Shown one piece after another: positions 25,644 through 34,619 of a stretch of 64,000 nucleotides of DNA (positions are counted from its first letter, which is position 1; every line of letters starts with the position of its first letter). The stretch covers positions 3,179,501 through 3,243,500 of the forward strand of contig JAURUC010000001.1 in NCBI GenBank assembly GCA_030803735.1, written 5' to 3'. The position numbers and the translations under genes are program-made. This DNA is from Actinopolyspora lacussalsi. Its GTDB lineage: Bacteria; Actinomycetota; Actinomycetes; Mycobacteriales; Pseudonocardiaceae. The notes under the pieces were generated by a model, which did not search any database, had not been told where the DNA came from, and was given only the letters and a program-made list of their open reading frames with translations.

Positions 25644-26600
25644 TCAGCCACGCACGAGTGCGGCTTCCGGTTGGACGACCTTCCGGCTACCGGCGCGTTC
25701 GTTCCAGCCCAGCGCGGTGATCATCACGACGAGCAGCACGAACCCGACCCACTGGGTGACGGTGAGGTTCTCACCCAGCACACCGACACCGACGATGGCG
25801 GCGGTCGCCGGAAACGACAGCTCCGCCAAGGTGGCCCGCGCCGCGGGCGTGGTGCGCAGTCCCAGGTAGTACAGGCTCAGCGCCAGCAGACCGGGGATCA
25901 GCGCGAGCAGCAGCAGTCCTCCGAGGTTCGCCCACCCCACGGCCAGCGCCCCACCGATGTTCGACAGCCCCTCGGTGATCGAACCGTCGCGCAGCAGCAG
26001 CACCAGCGCCACGGTGGGCAGACCCACCGAGTATCGCAGCGTGGTCACCTCCATCGGAGCCAGCTCCCTGCTCAACATCCTCCCCAGCACGGTCCCCGCG
26101 GCCCACAGCGCCGCCGCTCCCAGCGCCAGCAACGCGGGCATCAGTCGGGAGACACTCACCTGCGTCGGATCCGGAAACGCCAGCAGCCAGGCGCCTGCCA
26201 GCGCGGGAACGGCGAAGGCGAGATAGCCACGGCGGAAGCCCTCCCGCAACAGCAGGAACGAGGCCACCGCGGCGAACACCGGTTGCAGTTTCTGCAGCAC
26301 CACGGGAGTGACCGGATCGCCGTATCCGAAGGCGGCGGTGAACATCAGCGTGGCCAGCGCGGAGGTACCCGCGCCGACCACCAGTGCCGCCGCCCGCTGC
26401 TTGCCGCCGCACCGGGCGAACGCCCGCCACGCCCTGGGCAGCAGCGGCGCCAGCAGCACCGTGACGATCAGATGTTCGCACAGCACCACCGTGGTGCTCG
26501 GTAAGCTGGTCGCCAGCGGCATCCGCCACAGCGCGTCCGTCCCCCACATCGCGGTGGCGATCGCGACCAACCAGGTCCGATCGCGCCCCGAATCAGTCAT
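25644..26600 (-). CDS. EamA/DMT-family transporter
   Basis: A 318-residue exporter with ten predicted membrane segments arranged as two EamA repeats; the second ends in the typical GENLTVTQWVGFVLLVVMI. The family exports amino acids or other small metabolites; the substrate is unknown. ATG 26600 has no ribosome site but is preceded at six bases by TACGTT, suggesting a leaderless transcript. It lies just past tRNA-Lys on the same strand. Confidence 0.87.
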   Translation of the reverse strand: MTDSGRDRTWLVAIATAMWGTDALWRMPLATSLPSTTVVLCEHLIVTVLLAPLLPRAWRAFARCGGKQRAAALVVGAGTSALATLMFTAAFGYGDPVTPVVLQKLQPVFAAVASFLLLREGFRRGYLAFAVPALAGAWLLAFPDPTQVSVSRLMPALLALGAAALWAAGTVLGRMLSRELAPMEVTTLRYSVGLPTVALVLLLRDGSITEGLSNIGGALAVGWANLGGLLLLALIPGLLALSLYYLGLRTTPAARATLAELSFPATAAIVGVGVLGENLTVTQWVGFVLLVVMITALGWNERAGSRKVVQPEAALVRG

Positions 26601-26741
26601 TCGATCAACGTAGCGCGCCTACGCACCGGTACGCGTCCGCGAGGACGACGATCCTCGTCACACTCACCACCGGACACGCCGTTTCACTCTTTCCGGCGAT
26701 CATTCACCGGTGAGGGCCGCGCACCACGTAGAACCGGACGC

Positions 26742-27314
26742 ATGCGATCCGTATCGAGCGTCGTGCTGGCCGTGACAGCCCTGGTCCTCGCGGTTCCCGC
26801 CACCGCGCAGGCGGACTCCTCGGACGAGGGTCACAACCGGACGGTGGCGCGGGGAGTTTTCACCGGTTACCAGGAATCCGCGACGGCCGTCACCTACGCT
26901 CCCGAGCTGGTACCGCCGGGCGCGCGGATGGGGGTCTTCGCCGAGAACTCGCCCGGCAAAGGCACGTCCGTGGCCGCTGTCCTCGAGGGGTTGCGCCCGA
27001 ACCGCACCTACGGTGCTCACGTGCACACCCGCCCCTGCGGGGACGAGGGGGCCGACGCGGGGCCGCACTTCCAGCGGGTACCCGCACCGGAGGGCGTGTC
27101 CGGTGATCCGACCTACGCCAACCCGAGCAACGAGATCTGGCTGGACTTCCGTACCGACGCGGCCGGTAACGCGGTGAGCGGTGCCTTCGGGAAATGGAAC
27201 CCGCACCGGGGTGACGCCTCGTCGGTGGTGATCCACGAGCACCGCACCCGCACGGCGCCCGGCGTGGCGGGCGAGGCCGGGGACCGGCTCGCCTGTCTGA
27301 ACGTGCCCTTCTGA
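26742..27314 (+). CDS. Secreted Cu/Zn superoxide dismutase-like protein
   Basis: A 190-residue exported protein. The signal peptide is residues 1-24 (cleavage after AQA). Copper-ligand pattern H93-V-H95 in YGAHVHTRPCG, H109 in GPHFQ and a C-terminal VVIHEHRT are present, as is the cysteine pair (C99 and the one in LACLNV). The usual zinc-loop ligands HxGDLPN are replaced by NEIWLDF, as in an actinobacterial SOD-like subgroup. Activity as a true dismutase is therefore not certain. It is transcribed alone, ahead of dus. Confidence 0.78.
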   Translation: MRSVSSVVLAVTALVLAVPATAQADSSDEGHNRTVARGVFTGYQESATAVTYAPELVPPGARMGVFAENSPGKGTSVAAVLEGLRPNRTYGAHVHTRPCGDEGADAGPHFQRVPAPEGVSGDPTYANPSNEIWLDFRTDAAGNAVSGAFGKWNPHRGDASSVVIHEHRTRTAPGVAGEAGDRLACLNVPF

Positions 27315-27369
27315 ACGGTCGGCGGCCGCCCGGTACTGATCGGTGGGAACGAGCACCGACAATGGAGGT

Positions 27370-28515
27370 ATGTCGCTCGCGCCAGCCACCGAACCACTCC
27401 GGATCGGACCGTACGCGGTCGATCCGCCCGTGGTGCTCGCTCCGATGGCGGGCATCACGAACCTGGCCTTCCGGAAGCTGTGCCGGGAGTACGGCAGTCG
27501 CGACTCGCTCTACGTCTGCGAGATGATCACCGCCCGCGCGGTCGTCGAACGCAACGCCAAGACGCTGCGGATGATGAGTTTCGACGAGGGTGAGCACCCG
27601 CGTTCGATGCAGCTCTACGGTGTGGACCCGGCGACCATGGCCGAGGCGGTCAAGATCGTCGTGGGCGAGGGCTGGGCCGACCACATAGACACGAATTGGG
27701 GATGCCCAGTCGCGAAAGTCACCCGCAAGGGCGGTGGGGCTGCGCTGCCCTACAAGCGCAGGCTGTTCGAGGAGATCATCTCGTCCGCCGTGCGGGCGGC
27801 CGAACCGGCGGGTGTTCCGGTCACGGCCAAGTTCCGGGTGGGAATCGACGACGAGCACACCACCTACCTCGACGCGGGTCGCATCGCCGAGGAAGCGGGG
27901 GCGTCCGCTGTCGCGCTGCACGGCCGCACAGCCGCGCAGCGTTACTCGGGAACGGCCGACTGGGAACGGATCGCCCGCCTGAAGGAAACCGTGCGGAGCA
28001 TTCCGGTGCTGGGCAACGGTGACATCTTCACGGCCTCGGATGCCCGGCGGATGATGGACAGCACCGGTTGCGACGGTGTCGTGGTCGGACGCGGCTGCCT
28101 GGGCCGGCCGTGGTTGTTCCGGGAGCTGCACGCCGAGCTGCGGGGTGAACCGATTCCGGAGCCGCCGGATCTCGGCGAGATCCGCGGCATCGTGTACCGC
28201 CACGCCTGCCTGCTGGCCGAACTCATGGGTGAGGAAAAGGCCATGCGTGACCTGCGCAAGCACATGTCGTGGTACTTCATGGGCTTTCCGGTCGGTTCGG
28301 AACTGCGCCGCAGGCTGGGTGTCGTGTCCACGCTCGGCGAGCTGGCGGAGATGCTGGGCGAGCTCGATCCGGACGTCCCCTTCCCCGCCGAGGCGGAGGG
28401 GCCACGAGGCAGGCAGGGATCGCCGGGCAAGGTGGCACTGCCGGAGGGCTGGTTGGATGATCCGGAGGACAACTCCGTCCCGGTGGGTGCCGATCTGGAC
28501 CACAGTGGAGGATGA
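27370..28515 (+). CDS. dus: tRNA-dihydrouridine synthase (DusB-like)
   Basis: A 381-residue FMN-dependent enzyme reducing uridine to dihydrouridine in tRNA D-loops. It begins RIGPYAVDPPVVLAPMAGITN, contains the catalytic cysteine in IDTNWGCPVAKVTRKG, the FMN/substrate region VTAKFRVGIDD, and the phosphate-binding VLGNGDIFTASDA and DGVVVGRGCLGRPW. A helical C-terminal domain (HMSWYFMGFP) is present. The ATG at 27370 has GGAGG only one base away; GTG 27343 is an alternative. It corresponds to the mycobacterial gene that precedes the LCP/phoU block. Its stop overlaps the next start by four bases (ATGA). Confidence 0.9.
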   Translation: MSLAPATEPLRIGPYAVDPPVVLAPMAGITNLAFRKLCREYGSRDSLYVCEMITARAVVERNAKTLRMMSFDEGEHPRSMQLYGVDPATMAEAVKIVVGEGWADHIDTNWGCPVAKVTRKGGGAALPYKRRLFEEIISSAVRAAEPAGVPVTAKFRVGIDDEHTTYLDAGRIAEEAGASAVALHGRTAAQRYSGTADWERIARLKETVRSIPVLGNGDIFTASDARRMMDSTGCDGVVVGRGCLGRPWLFRELHAELRGEPIPEPPDLGEIRGIVYRHACLLAELMGEEKAMRDLRKHMSWYFMGFPVGSELRRRLGVVSTLGELAEMLGELDPDVPFPAEAEGPRGRQGSPGKVALPEGWLDDPEDNSVPVGADLDHSGG

Positions 28516-28970
28516 TTCCCTCCCCGCGTCGCTCGCGGGCGCTCATGGCTCCGCCGCTGCTGGTGCTGCTGTTGGGCTGCCTGCTCTCGGGCAGCCCCGC
28601 GCCCGCTCCACCCTCACCGGAATCGGGAGCCGTTCGCTCGGTCACGGCCTACTTCCACACCAACAACACGGCGGCACGGCGTGGCCCGGACGCACAACGG
28701 ACCTTCCTGCGCCGTACCCAGCACCCCGACTATCGGGATCAGCGCTGCTCGTTGGACGGAATGACCGTCACGGCGGAGCCCGCGCTCGGGACGCTGCGCC
28801 CCGACGAGGAGTTCACGGTGGCCGGACGGCATCCCGTCGGGCGGGTCTGGGTCGTGGGCGTGGAGATCACGGTGCGCCGCGGCGGGGTCGTGGTGGGTAG
28901 ACAACTCGGTTCGCAGCACCTGGTAGCGATCGACGGCCGTTGGTACGGCTTCGCTCCCTGTCCCGGGTAA
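28512..28970 (+). CDS. Putative lipoprotein
   Basis: A 152-residue protein with an N-terminal arginine-rich n-region, hydrophobic core LLVLLLGCLLSGS and a lipobox-like LLGC (Cys23). The mature part has no recognised domain, though two cysteines (RCSLDG and FAPCPG) could form a disulfide and the length suits a small beta-rich periplasmic-side protein. Translationally coupled to dus by ATGA overlap. Function unknown. Confidence 0.68.
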   Translation: MIPSPRRSRALMAPPLLVLLLGCLLSGSPAPAPPSPESGAVRSVTAYFHTNNTAARRGPDAQRTFLRRTQHPDYRDQRCSLDGMTVTAEPALGTLRPDEEFTVAGRHPVGRVWVVGVEITVRRGGVVVGRQLGSQHLVAIDGRWYGFAPCPG

Positions 28971-29336
28971 AGGGCCCTGCCTCCCCGGTGAAACCGATGC
29001 CCCACCCGAGCGGGCCCGACACGAGCCGACAGAGCGCTAACAGCGCCCCGGGAATAAACAACGCTGAGTTTTCGTAACGCCACTATGCGTGATTACGTGA
29101 AACCGGGTTGAATGGGGTGCGGCGACGTAGGACCGGTAGTGGTCCGAGGCGGGAATCGAGACGGGGATCGGCCCCTCGGCCGCAGCGACAGGACGGAGGC
29201 CGAAGGATCGAGCGGACGCGTTGTCCGGACACGCCGGTGACGCGGTACGCCGGTTGAGCGAATTCGGTTCCGGTTGAGCGGAACTGGCTCAAGCCCGGTG
29301 GCTCACCGGACGACACCACTACGGGAGGTGAGTGCG
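28971..29336. other. Non-coding gap upstream of the diguanylate cyclase
   Basis: 366 bp. The region ends with GGGAGGTG, the ribosome site for the 29337 start. No clear terminator or operator was found; the promoter of the GGDEF gene must lie here. Confidence 0.4.
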
Positions 29337-30212
29337 ATGTCCGGACTTCGCGACGGCATTGCCAGGTCGGAGACCTGGCGGGAGGAAGCCGCCAGGGCCC
29401 GGCTGCACGACCTCCCGTGCACCGAGCACAGCACCGGCAGGCACTACGCGACCGACTCGGCCACCGCCGCCGGGCTGGCCGAGCTGCACGAGGCCATAGC
29501 GGAGCTGCTCGCCTCACGGGGACGCTGGCAGCAGGCCTACCACCACCTGCGGGCCGCACTGGATCTACGGAACAGCGAGCTAACCCCTCCGGTGCCGGAA
29601 CAACTGCGGCACGAGGTGAACTGGCTGCGGCGCGAACACGCACGCGTCAGGGAACAGAGTCTGCGCGACACGCTGACGGGCGGTTACAACCGTCGCTATC
29701 TGGACGAACGACTCGCGAGCCTGCCGCAGGAAACCCCCGAGGGGCTCGGTATAGCTCTGGTGGACCTGGACTGGTTCAAGCAGGTGAACGACACCTTCGG
29801 ACACGTACTCGGAGATCGCGTGTTGCAGCGTGTCGCCGAATTACTACAGGAAGAACTACCCAATGGGGGATTCTGTGCGCGATACGGCGGCGAGGAATTC
29901 GTACTGGTGCTGCCCGGCATCGACGAAGCGGGGGCTATTTCGCTGTGCGAACGTGCTCGGTCGCGGATAGCGGACTTTCCGTGGAAGCGAGTGGCGCGTG
30001 GACTGCTTATAACGGTGAGTATCGGATTGACGTACGACGCGACGACCGAGGAAGCCGCCACGTCCGGAACGGAAGAGAAAATTCTCGGCGCGGATGTGTT
30101 GCTCTACGCGGCCAAGCAATCGGGGCGAAACGCCGTCGCCTACCGGGAGCACGGTGAAGTCCGCTTGACAGGAATCACCAGGAGACCCGAATCGTCATCA
30201 CAGGACTACTGA
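29337..30212 (+). CDS. Cytoplasmic diguanylate cyclase (GGDEF)
   Basis: A 291-residue protein. The N-terminal about 110 residues are helical with TPR-like character (LASRGRWQQAYHHLRAALDL). A GGDEF domain follows with DTLTGGYNRRYLDERL, DLDWFKQVNDTFGHVLGD and the active-site YGGEEFVLVLPG. GGEEF is a catalytically competent variant. The RxxD inhibitory site expected before the active site is absent (LPNGGFCARYGGEEF). There is no membrane segment or EAL domain. It makes c-di-GMP; a possible receptor, RsiG, is encoded 24 kb away in this window. Confidence 0.9.
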   Translation: MSGLRDGIARSETWREEAARARLHDLPCTEHSTGRHYATDSATAAGLAELHEAIAELLASRGRWQQAYHHLRAALDLRNSELTPPVPEQLRHEVNWLRREHARVREQSLRDTLTGGYNRRYLDERLASLPQETPEGLGIALVDLDWFKQVNDTFGHVLGDRVLQRVAELLQEELPNGGFCARYGGEEFVLVLPGIDEAGAISLCERARSRIADFPWKRVARGLLITVSIGLTYDATTEEAATSGTEEKILGADVLLYAAKQSGRNAVAYREHGEVRLTGITRRPESSSQDY

Positions 30213-30461
30213 ACGCGATCAACTCGGACACGTGGGCGTCAAGAACCAGAGCACTGCCCCGCTTGGACGAACGAAAGATGTGATTTATCCTACATAACAC
30301 GGTTGTGTCGTGCACTGATTGTGAAGAATCCGGCGCCGCTATCGTCAGTTCGAGCGATCAGCCGTAGCATCTTGGCCGAGTCTGGCGATACAGCTTCGGG
30401 GGTGGGGGATCGCCAACCGTTCGAATGAAGACCAATGGCAGCAAGGTGGGAGGGAACGCAG

Positions 30462-33443
30462 GTGCCGGATAATCCCCGTCGAGGCAGTTCGGGGCACCAG
30501 AGTTCCCACTCGGAGTGGGCGTATCCCGAGGACGAAACCGGAAACGACTCCGAAACGGACAGCCGGGCCACTTCGCGCAGGCGCAGAAGAGCTCTCGGGG
30601 ACGACGGCACGGGCGGTACACGTGTCGGAGATTTGCTGTCCAGGCACGGCAAGGGGCAGACCCAGAACACCGGTTCGCACCGAAAGGTCGAAGCGGACGA
30701 ATCGGAATTCGTCCCGCCCGAGGAACAATCCGGACCCCAGTCCCCCCGGAGCGGGCCGCGGGAGGAATCGCCCGAGCAGCCCACGCACACCACCGAGGCC
30801 GTGCCGGAAACCCCGCCGCAACACGACAACCCGCCCCAGGCTGAAGGACGACGGTCTCGTGGCCGCCGCGCTCGCCGCAGGCAGCAGGAACCGGAACAGG
30901 AACAGCCCGGGGGAACCGAGCGGGGCCAGTCCGAACAGACACAGTGGCAGATCCCCAATGGGGCGGGTTCCCCACCACAACCCGCCGGTGGGATCGGAGC
31001 CACCAGCACTCCGCCCGCCGAGAGTGACGACACGACGCGGATGACGCCGTTCCTCGGTGCGTCGCGCAGGCCGAACGCCGCCAGGAGTGGTGGCAACGCG
31101 CAGCAGCCCGCGGAGCAGAGCTCCCCACACACCTCACCGTTGGCTCCCCCCTCGGCGGACCGAGGCGCGGGAAACCCGGAGTCGGGAGCACCACAACGGC
31201 CCGAGGGCGACGCCGGAACCGACACGAGCGATCGCACCCGCCCGAACCAACCGATCAGCGCGGCGCTGAACCAGCACCGCCGTACTCCGGCTCCACCGCC
31301 TCCGCCCCTGGAAACCGGTTCCCGAGAAGGCGGGCACCAGCAGGTTCCCTCCGAGGAACCCACCGCGCAACAGCCCGCGGTACGCGGCGAGATGCCGCCG
31401 CGAGCAGGAGGTTTCCCGCCCGAGGAGCCATCACCGCAGCCCGCGCGTCGGGAGGGAACCGCCGCCCCGGAATCGAGCGCTCCGTCGGCCGCGGAAGAGA
31501 TGTTGAACGGCTCGCCCCGGTCCGGGAGTCCCGTACCGGAAACCACGACACACCACGAGGGCGCGCAGCCGGAGCGGAAGCCCGACACCGCGGCCGGCGG
31601 CAGAACCTCCGGTGCGGAGCACGACCCCGACACCACAGCCATCGCCCCCAGGAACGACTCGTCCGGCACTGCCGACTCAACCACGTCCCACGAGGCCGCC
31701 CCGGACGGCGACGGGTCAGCGGACGAGCAGGACGACGACAACGAGGCCAGTGCCGCCATCGACGCGACGCTGGCGAGGTTCTCGGCGGTACACGACGAGC
31801 TCGCGGCCGAGGAAGAGAAGCGGCGCAAGAAGTACGCCTGGCTGTGGGGAAGCCGCAAGGAGCCCGAACCCGGTCAGGACATGCCGTTCGACTTCGCCGA
31901 GGACCGCGACGCGAACTCCTCGCGTGTGGAATGGCGCAAGGGAAAGCAGCGAAGGCGGCTGCGGATGCTGGGACGCGGCGCGGCCGTCGCCGTCGCGGCT
32001 CTGGTGTTCGTCACCACGGGGATCGGCTGGGGCAGCAAGACCTGGTTGGACGCGAGCTTCAACCACATCAACGCGCTCAACGAGAACTCCGATGCCATCC
32101 AGGACGCACACCTGCAGGAGGGGGACCAGAACTTCCTGCTGATCGGTTCGGACACCCGCAAGGGCGCCGAGGCGTCGGACAACATCGGTACGGTCAAGGG
32201 AGTGCCGGGCGCCCGTTCGGACACGACGATGATCGCGCACATTCCAGCGGACCGGAGCCGAGTGGTGATCGTGTCGATCCCACGTGACCTGGAGATCGAC
32301 ATTCAGGCCGATACCTGCAGGAAGTGGGACTCCGCCACCGGGAAGTACAGCGAAGAGACGGTGGCGGCCCAGCAGAACGTCAAGTTCAACACCGCCTTCG
32401 GGACAGGCGGGCCCGCCTGCGTCACCAAACAGGTGCAGCAGCTCTCCGGACTCGAGATCAACAGTTTCCTCGGGGTCAACTTCCAGGGGTTCAAATCCAT
32501 GGTCGACGCGGTGGGTGGTGTGCAGGTCTGCACCAACAAGCCGATGATCGACCAGGAGCTGGGCACCATCCTCGAAACGGCGGGCACGCACAAGCTCGGC
32601 CCGCAGCAGGCGCTGCGCTACGTCAGGGCGCGCAAGCTCACCAACGACCCCACCTCGGACTACGGGCGGATGGAACGGCAGCAGCTGTTCCTCGGCGCGT
32701 TGCTGCGCAAGATGACCTCGGCGAACGTGCTGCTCAACCCCAGCAAACTCGGGAATCTGGCCAACGCCGTCATCGCCAACACCTTCGGCGACAACGTCAA
32801 CAGCGACAAGCTGATCTCGCTCGGTAAATCGCTGGACGGGCTCGATCCGGAGAAGGTCACCTTCGTGACCATCCCCACCACCGGAATCCAGAACTCACGG
32901 GGCAACGAGGTGATGGTGGAGTCCGAGGCACACTCGTTGTTCCGCGCCATCATCGAGGACGTGCCGCTGGACTCCTCGTCCGGACAGCAGAACGGGCAGG
33001 CTTCGGAGGGCGCCACGTCGGACACCTCGCCCATGGCCTTCACCCAGCAGGAGCAGGGGAACAGTTCGGCGAAGCCCGACCCCTCCGAGGTGAATGTTTC
33101 GGTGTTCAACAGCACCGAACGCAGCGGCCTGGCAGGCAACACCGCCAGTGGTCTGCGTGAGTTCGACTTCGCGGTCGGCAACGTCGGCAACCTGGAGTCC
33201 CCGCTCGATCAGACGGTCATCCGGTACTCGGAGGGCAACAAACAGCGGGCGCAGCTGCTTGCCTCCGCCGTGCCCTCGGCCGAGATCGTGGCCGATTCCT
33301 CGGTCGGTGAAACGCTGCGGCTGGAACTGGGGACTGACTACGACAACCGGGTTCGCAAGCCGGACAGCGGTGACGTGGATGTTCCGGAGAACCTCTCGAC
33401 CGTCAACGCGGGTGAGGACAAGTGCGGCGGTGTCAGCGGCTGA
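30462..33443 (+). CDS. LCP (LytR-CpsA-Psr) ligase with very long disordered N-terminus
   Basis: A 993-residue type II membrane protein that transfers glycan-phosphate from lipid carriers to peptidoglycan (arabinogalactan or teichoic-type polymers). Residues 1 to about 500 are a proline/serine/glutamate-rich, low-complexity cytoplasmic region. A membrane segment lies at about 505-527. The LCP domain follows, with FLLIGSDTR, the arginine-bearing ARSDTTMIAHI and IVSIPRDLEIDI, and a C-terminal LytR_C domain (VNVSVFNSTERSGLAGNTA) ends it. GTG 30462 follows GGGAGGGA by seven bases and is preferred to ATG 30435. It matches the LCP gene beside phoU in mycobacteria. A 20-bp-stem terminator follows. 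Confidence 0.9.
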   Translation: MPDNPRRGSSGHQSSHSEWAYPEDETGNDSETDSRATSRRRRRALGDDGTGGTRVGDLLSRHGKGQTQNTGSHRKVEADESEFVPPEEQSGPQSPRSGPREESPEQPTHTTEAVPETPPQHDNPPQAEGRRSRGRRARRRQQEPEQEQPGGTERGQSEQTQWQIPNGAGSPPQPAGGIGATSTPPAESDDTTRMTPFLGASRRPNAARSGGNAQQPAEQSSPHTSPLAPPSADRGAGNPESGAPQRPEGDAGTDTSDRTRPNQPISAALNQHRRTPAPPPPPLETGSREGGHQQVPSEEPTAQQPAVRGEMPPRAGGFPPEEPSPQPARREGTAAPESSAPSAAEEMLNGSPRSGSPVPETTTHHEGAQPERKPDTAAGGRTSGAEHDPDTTAIAPRNDSSGTADSTTSHEAAPDGDGSADEQDDDNEASAAIDATLARFSAVHDELAAEEEKRRKKYAWLWGSRKEPEPGQDMPFDFAEDRDANSSRVEWRKGKQRRRLRMLGRGAAVAVAALVFVTTGIGWGSKTWLDASFNHINALNENSDAIQDAHLQEGDQNFLLIGSDTRKGAEASDNIGTVKGVPGARSDTTMIAHIPADRSRVVIVSIPRDLEIDIQADTCRKWDSATGKYSEETVAAQQNVKFNTAFGTGGPACVTKQVQQLSGLEINSFLGVNFQGFKSMVDAVGGVQVCTNKPMIDQELGTILETAGTHKLGPQQALRYVRARKLTNDPTSDYGRMERQQLFLGALLRKMTSANVLLNPSKLGNLANAVIANTFGDNVNSDKLISLGKSLDGLDPEKVTFVTIPTTGIQNSRGNEVMVESEAHSLFRAIIEDVPLDSSSGQQNGQASEGATSDTSPMAFTQQEQGNSSAKPDPSEVNVSVFNSTERSGLAGNTASGLREFDFAVGNVGNLESPLDQTVIRYSEGNKQRAQLLASAVPSAEIVADSSVGETLRLELGTDYDNRVRKPDSGDVDVPENLSTVNAGEDKCGGVSG

Positions 33444-33459
33444 CCGGAGCGGTCGTCGT

Positions 33460-33503
33460 CCCGTTGCCGATCGCTCGGTGCGGACCGAGCGATCGGCAAC
33501 GGG
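33460..33503 (+). terminator. Terminator of the LCP gene
   Basis: Perfect 20-bp stem (33460-33479 with 33484-33503), arm CCCGTTGCCGATCGCTCGGT, loop GCGG, 17 bp after the stop codon. Confidence 0.9.
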
Positions 33504-33730
33504 AACGCGGCGGTCACAGTGATACGGCGGGATCAGGGACGCGGCGGACGTGCGGCTCACACACCGGCTCGCCGCCTCCCCCGCGGGGCGTTCGGGTGAG
33601 GGCCGAGTGTCGGAACCAACGCTGGTGACGGCTTCGGGCCCGGAAATCCCGTTCCGGACTCGCGGATTCTCACCCACCGTGATGCCCCACCGCGCCCGCA
33701 CTGGTCTTTTCGAGTGAGAACTCAAATCGT

Positions 33731-33748
33731 GTTCACCGCAGGTTAACC
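33731..33748 (+). promoter_or_regulatory. PHO box upstream of phoU
   Basis: Direct heptamers GTTCACC (33731-33737) and GTTAACC (33742-33748) repeat with an 11-bp period, as in PhoP boxes of actinomycetes. Together with the similar pair at pstS it suggests PhoR-PhoP control. Confidence 0.65.
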
Positions 33749-33792
33749 GGCGGGAACCCTGCGCAATACCCCCACGAAGTAGGGTAGGGACC

Positions 33793-34449
33793 ATGCGTGA
33801 GGTCTACCAGGAACAGCTCGACAAGCTCGCCGACGAGCTCGCCGCGATGTCGACCATGGTCGGCAACGCGATGGAGCAGGCAACCACCGCGCTGCTCGGA
33901 GCTGACCTGTCGCTGGCCGAGCAGGTCATCGACGACGACTTGAAGGTCGACGAGGCGCGGGCACGCTGCGAAGAGCACGCCTTCGGCCTGCTCGCGCTGC
34001 AGGCACCGGTCGCGGGGGATCTGCGTACCGTGATCTCGACGATCCACGCCGCCGAGAGCCTGGAGCGGATGGGAGATCTCGCGCTGCACGTGGCCAAGGC
34101 GGCACGGCGCAGGCACCCGCAGCCCGTGCTCCCGGAGGACGTGAAGACTTACTTCTCACAGATGGGTCAGGTCGCGGTCAAGCTCGCGAACCGGCTGAAC
34201 CAGATCCTGCGCACCCAGGACGTGCAGCAGGCGCGGGATCTCGAAGGCGACGACGACGAGATGGACGACCTGCACCGCCACTTGTTCAGCGTGGTCATGG
34301 GCTCCGAGTGGTCGCACGGCGTGTCGGCGGCGGTGGACATCACCCTGCTGGGCAGGTTCTACGAGCGTTTCGCGGACCACGCGGTCTCGGTGGCACGTCG
34401 GATCATCTACGTGGTGACGGGAACCATGCCGAGCAGCGACAATTCGTGA
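33793..34449 (+). CDS. phoU: Phosphate-signalling protein PhoU
   Basis: A 218-residue PhoU of two tandem three-helix bundles. The metal-binding E/DxxxD-type motifs appear in IHAAESLERMGDLALHVAK and LLGRFYERFADHAVSVARRI. It couples the Pst transporter to the PhoR-type kinase and lowers Pho-regulon output. In mycobacteria (phoY2) it is also divergent from the phoT/pstB side, as here. ATG 33793; weak ribosome site (GTAGGG). Confidence 0.93.
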   Translation: MREVYQEQLDKLADELAAMSTMVGNAMEQATTALLGADLSLAEQVIDDDLKVDEARARCEEHAFGLLALQAPVAGDLRTVISTIHAAESLERMGDLALHVAKAARRRHPQPVLPEDVKTYFSQMGQVAVKLANRLNQILRTQDVQQARDLEGDDDEMDDLHRHLFSVVMGSEWSHGVSAAVDITLLGRFYERFADHAVSVARRIIYVVTGTMPSSDNS

Positions 34450-34541
34450 CCGAATTTCCGGGTAGGCGTCTTTTCCTCACCGGAACGGGCGGGCAAACGG
34501 AACGCTGTTGACGTCTCAGCGTCGTCGATTCCGTACGGCAC

Positions 34542-34557
34542 TCATTCGATCGAATGA
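34542..34557. promoter_or_regulatory. 16-bp perfect palindrome in the promoter of the DUF5753 regulator
   Basis: TCATTCGATCGAATGA at 34542-34557, followed five bases later by a TATTAT -10-like box (34562-34567). Suited to autoregulation by the downstream XRE-type protein. Confidence 0.5.
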
Positions 34558-34619
34558 ACGCTATTATTAGTCGGCGTTGACGACGGCTGTTCGCCGCCGC
34601 GGTGTGCGAGCCTGCCGAC

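Larger units (their letters stand above)
33444..33792. other. Gap between LCP gene and phoU
   Basis: 349 bp holding the LCP terminator (33460-33503) and a PHO-box-like direct repeat (33731-33748) 45 bp before phoU. Nothing else was recognised. Confidence 0.6.
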
